Source: JAWXCM01 sp034408745
GTDB lineage: Bacteria > Acidobacteriota > Terriglobia > Bryobacterales > Bryobacteraceae
Length of the DNA: 8,914 nt
Direction of reading: 5' to 3'
Assembly: GCA_034408745.1 (NCBI GenBank)
Contig: JAWXCM010000329.1
Coordinates: 1 to 8,914 of the forward strand
Shown: positions 6,877-8,914 of the stretch, piece by piece
How positions within the stretch are numbered: position 1 is the stretch's first letter
Layout: each line of letters starts with the position of its first letter
Program-made: the position numbers and the translations under genes
Notes under the pieces: generated by a model
Told to the model about the DNA's origin: nothing
Seen by the model: only the letters and a program-made list of their open reading frames with translations
Database searches by the model: none

Positions 6877-7587
6877 TTAACGAGACCCGCGGGTACGACT
6901 CATCCCGAACTTAGGCATATGAGTCTTCCTCGAGATATCGGGCCAGAGTTCGCGCAGCATATTGCCGAGTCCGCGAAATGCCAGGTTCGTTGCGGCTGAC
7001 GTCAACTTCCGCCCTGTTGTATTGTCACGGTCCGGCAGCCACTGATGGGAAATCCACGGCGTGATGAACGCACCGCCGAGCCGCGATACGGAAACCATTT
7101 CGCCGCCGTCGTCCTTCAAAGAAACGAACACCCGCTTCCACGAATGCGCCATGCGTCCCTTCGCTGAAGAGCACTCGCACAAGTCATAACGCGGCTCCGT
7201 GCGAAACGCAGTGTCACCCGCCAACTGGATACCCTGACGAACCGCCAGTGAACCCATGCGGTTGCCGAGGCGCATGCCGAAGCCCTCAGCTCCACCCGGC
7301 CATTCCGGCTGGCTGTTGCGGAACTCATCCAAACCAGTCATCAACACGCGGCTCGCCACCGCTCTCGGATAAAATGTATTACGAAAGGCCAGTGTCGCCT
7401 TTTCTTTCGCCGAAAGTGGCGTTGGCCTCCCGGGCGGTAGTGCACGGGGACTGGAAATGGGGAGTGGTATCTCGATTTCGTCTCCCTTCGCACCGCCTCG
7501 GTTCCGCTGGTCTGTCTGAGCGAAACTCACGGTCGCTGCAAGGGTAAGGCAAATCGGCAAACAACCGCGAGTGAAGAGCCCGTTCAT
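6877..7587 (-). CDS. Exported protein of unknown function
   Basis: A 236-residue protein that I do not recognise with confidence. The frame extends upstream to 7626, but the ATG at 7587 has a strong Shine-Dalgarno sequence (GAGGAG, 7 nt spacing) and gives a proper signal peptide (MNGLFTRGCLPICLTLAATV, then SFA-Q), so I chose it. The mature part opens with a charged, Pro-rich linker (residues about 25-55). A region rich in Gly and Arg follows, with motifs FRNTFYPRAV, EWPGGAEGFGMRLGNRMG, SRLGGAFITPWIS and ELWPDISRK. It contains a Cys-Glu-Cys (CEC). The Gly-rich alternating pattern would suit an outer-membrane or membrane-associated protein, but this is inference. I have a vague memory of acidobacterial exported proteins with a similar WPDI-x-RK ending. 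It is the first gene of a probable two-gene operon with the DUF1080 protein and is divergent from the peroxidase. Confidence 0.75.
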   Translation of the reverse strand: MNGLFTRGCLPICLTLAATVSFAQTDQRNRGGAKGDEIEIPLPISSPRALPPGRPTPLSAKEKATLAFRNTFYPRAVASRVLMTGLDEFRNSQPEWPGGAEGFGMRLGNRMGSLAVRQGIQLAGDTAFRTEPRYDLCECSSAKGRMAHSWKRVFVSLKDDGGEMVSVSRLGGAFITPWISHQWLPDRDNTTGRKLTSAATNLAFRGLGNMLRELWPDISRKTHMPKFGMSRTRGSR

Positions 7588-7594
7588 CGAAATA

Positions 7595-7600
7595 CTCCTC
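7595..7600 (-). promoter_or_regulatory. Ribosome binding site of the unknown exported protein
   Basis: GAGGAG on the minus strand, 7 nt before the ATG at 7587. It favours this start over the ATG 13 codons upstream, which would remove the clean signal peptide. Confidence 0.7.
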
Positions 7601-7666
7601 AGGCAAGTTCGTGGCCAACCCGTCAAACGCGGCTACGCAGCGAGTTGGCGACTAGATAAGGGTAAC

Positions 7667-7693
7667 CCGGGCTGGTAAGGAATACCAGGCCGG
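7667..7693. repeat. 27-bp inverted repeat upstream of the cytochrome c peroxidase gene
   Basis: Arms of 11 bp (7667-7677 and 7683-7693) pair at 10 positions around the 5-nt centre AGGAA; the only mismatch is G7671/G7689. The inner 6 bp are CTGGTA/TACCAG. It ends 6 nt before the GGGGG ribosome binding site and 16 nt before the ATG, in the divergent spacer. It could be an operator or an RNA hairpin in the leader. A smaller palindrome, GGGT-A-ACCC, overlaps its left edge (7660-7668). Confidence 0.55.
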
Positions 7694-7699
7694 AAATTT

Positions 7700-7704
7700 G
7701 GGGG
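7700..7704 (+). promoter_or_regulatory. Ribosome binding site setting the peroxidase start
   Basis: GGGGG lies 5 nt before ATG 7710. The alternative in-frame TTG at 7698 overlaps this site and has no Shine-Dalgarno sequence of its own, so ATG 7710 is preferred. Confidence 0.6.
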
Positions 7705-7709
7705 ATGAC

Positions 7710-8750
7710 ATGAAGCTACTTTGTGCCACGTTGCTGCTCGCATCGACGGCCGTTCTCGCCGACGATGCCGCGACTCTGAAGAAAGCTCAGAGGCTTTTCA
7801 AACCGGTGCCTGCCAGCGCGCCAGCGCTCAAGACCAATCCGACAAACCCGGACAAGGTCGAGCTCGGCAAGATGCTCTTCTTTGATCCTCGCCTGTCCTC
7901 CAGCTGGCTGATTAGTTGTAATACGTGCCACAACCTCGGTCTCGGCGGCGTCGACCTGCTGGAAACCGCTGTCGGACACGGCTGGCAAAAAGGTCCGCGA
8001 AACAGCCCCACCGTCCTGAACGCCGTCTTCAACATGGCGCAGTTCTGGGACGGCCGCGCCAAAGACCTGCGCGAACAGGCAATGGGACCCGTACAGGCCG
8101 CCGTGGAGATGGCCAGTAATCCTGCCCGCACGGTGAAGACGCTGAAGAGTATTCCCGATTACGCGAACCGCTTCCGCAAATCGTTCCCCGGTGAGTCGGA
8201 CGCCGTCACCTTCGAAAACATGGCCCGCGCGATCGAGTCGTTCGAAGCGACGCTGATCACTCCGAACTCGAAGTTCGACGCCTACCTCGCAGGCAAAGCC
8301 GTGCTGACCGACATTGAGAAGGAAGGGCTCGAGACCTTCATGGAGAAGGGCTGCTCCAACTGTCACGCCGGGGTGAACCTCGGAGGACAGGGTTATTACC
8401 CCTTCGGCGTCGTCCAGAAGCCGGGCGCTGAGGTGCTGCCGGTCAACGACAAAGGCCGCTTCGACGTCACCCGCACCGCCACTGACGAGTACGCGTTCAA
8501 GTCACCCTCGCTTCGCAACATAGAACTGACTCCACCGTACTTCCACTCCGGGAAAGTGTGGGACCTTCGCCAGGCAGTGGGAATCATGGGCTCGGCGCAG
8601 CTCGGAGCACTGCTCACCGACACTGAAGCCGGCCAGATTGTGGCCTTCCTGCGCATCCTCACGGGCGATCAGCCAAGGGTGACCTACCCTGTGCTCCCTG
8701 CCCACACCCCGGAAACACCTTTGCCCGACGTGCGGGTCCCCCCGCGGTGA
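7710..8750 (+). CDS. Periplasmic di-haem cytochrome c peroxidase (CcpA/MauG superfamily)
   Basis: A 346-residue protein that should reduce hydrogen peroxide to water using electrons from small cytochromes or other periplasmic donors. A signal peptide (MKLLCATLLLASTAVLA) precedes DDAATL. Two haem-binding sites are seen: Cys70-x-x-Cys73-His74 and Cys215-x-x-Cys218-His219. Residues matching the Pseudomonas aeruginosa enzyme by spacing (remembered numbering) are His90 (H71, second ligand of the peroxidatic haem), Trp113 (W94), Gln123 (Q104), Glu133 (E114) and Met293 (M275, second ligand of the electron-accepting haem). The offset is +19 before and +18 after the domain junction, supporting a true peroxidase rather than MauG, which has Tyr instead of Met. 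Typical motifs LFFDPRLS, GHGWQKGPRNSPTVLNAVFN and PSLRNIELTPPYFHSG are present. It is divergent from the unknown exported gene. Confidence 0.95.
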   Translation: MKLLCATLLLASTAVLADDAATLKKAQRLFKPVPASAPALKTNPTNPDKVELGKMLFFDPRLSSSWLISCNTCHNLGLGGVDLLETAVGHGWQKGPRNSPTVLNAVFNMAQFWDGRAKDLREQAMGPVQAAVEMASNPARTVKTLKSIPDYANRFRKSFPGESDAVTFENMARAIESFEATLITPNSKFDAYLAGKAVLTDIEKEGLETFMEKGCSNCHAGVNLGGQGYYPFGVVQKPGAEVLPVNDKGRFDVTRTATDEYAFKSPSLRNIELTPPYFHSGKVWDLRQAVGIMGSAQLGALLTDTEAGQIVAFLRILTGDQPRVTYPVLPAHTPETPLPDVRVPPR

Positions 8751-8914
8751 TCCATTAAGCGGTCGCCCAACCTGACTGGGAGGCAGTCGCGAGTGCAGCG
8801 TGGCGGGTCTGGGGACCCATAAGCGCTAACTTAGCGATTAAAGAATCTTAACCTGTGGTGCTCTCCGCCGCTTTCGTTCTCGTAGGTCCATCTCCAGTTG
8901 GTTCCAGTTCTCCA
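8751..8914. other. Tail region without a supportable gene, with short inverted repeats
   Basis: After the peroxidase stop there are three short inverted repeats: GACTG/CAGTC (8774-8778, 8784-8788), GGGTC/GACCC (8805-8809, 8814-8818) and CGCTAA-C-TTAGCG (8824-8836). None is followed by a T tract on the plus strand, so the peroxidase terminator is uncertain. TCCAGTT occurs twice at 10-nt spacing (8893-8899, 8903-8909). A minus-strand frame is open from the right edge to a stop at 8831 (28 codons), but that is too short to call as a gene end. Confidence 0.45.

Larger units (their letters stand above)
7588..7709. promoter_or_regulatory. Divergent promoter region between the unknown exported gene and the peroxidase
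   Basis: This 122-nt spacer must hold the start signals for both outward-facing genes. I see no convincing -35/-10 pair on either strand. What stands out is the 27-bp inverted repeat on the peroxidase side and a -24/-12-like element on the minus strand (7602-7617). Confidence 0.5.

Noticed and set aside
7588..7626. Upstream ATG (7626) as the start of the unknown exported protein
   Set aside because: It lacks a comparable ribosome binding site and adds 13 residues ahead of a good signal peptide that starts at 7587.
7698..7709. TTG at 7698 as the start of the peroxidase
   Set aside because: ATG 7710 has a well-spaced GGGGG site and a clean signal peptide. The TTG overlaps that site.
8831..8914. 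3' end of a minus-strand gene entering from the right edge
   Set aside because: The open frame is only 28 codons, a second minus frame is also open over most of the same span, and neither peptide is recognised. Chance openness is likely.
8856..8914. Plus-strand frame starting GTG GTG with a hydrophobic peptide running off the right edge
   Set aside because: It has no ribosome binding site, is under 20 codons, and the hydrophobic look is weak evidence.

Overview
The window is a GC-rich, densely coding stretch of bacterial chromosome. Gene content points to a Gram-negative soil-type bacterium, most probably Acidobacteriota (Bryobacterales/Solibacter-like). The clues are exported SGNH and DUF1080 hydrolases, a CHASE2 histidine kinase with an NtrC-type partner, and a periplasmic di-haem cytochrome c peroxidase. 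The taxon is an inference from gene style, not a database match. There is no RNA gene, CRISPR array, insertion sequence or phage gene.

Left block (1-5471, all + strand, 6-64 nt gaps). The order is: 3' part of an exported SGNH/GDSL hydrolase; an exported Xaa-Pro aminopeptidase (M24, all five metal ligands present); a CHASE2 sensor histidine kinase; a sigma54-dependent response regulator (REC-AAA+-Fis) starting at TTG; and a 48-residue single-pass membrane protein with a near-ideal ribosome binding site. The first four look co-transcribed. The kinase and regulator form an obvious two-component pair. The small gene may have its own promoter.

Middle (5472-5612): a convergent intergenic region with a GC-rich hairpin that is oriented best as a terminator for the minus-strand genes.

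Right block. Two minus-strand genes form a probable operon, with an unrecognised exported protein (7587-6877) upstream of a tandem-DUF1080 exported protein (6842-5613). Divergent from them is a complete bacterial di-haem cytochrome c peroxidase (7710-8750). The 122-nt divergent spacer carries a 27-bp inverted repeat directly upstream of the peroxidase ribosome binding site. The last 164 nt hold no supportable gene, only short inverted repeats.

Assessment: most of this is ordinary chromosome made of known families. The least explained items are the small membrane protein beside the two-component pair, the unrecognised exported protein, and the inverted repeat ahead of the peroxidase. I found no convincing evidence of a wholly new system.
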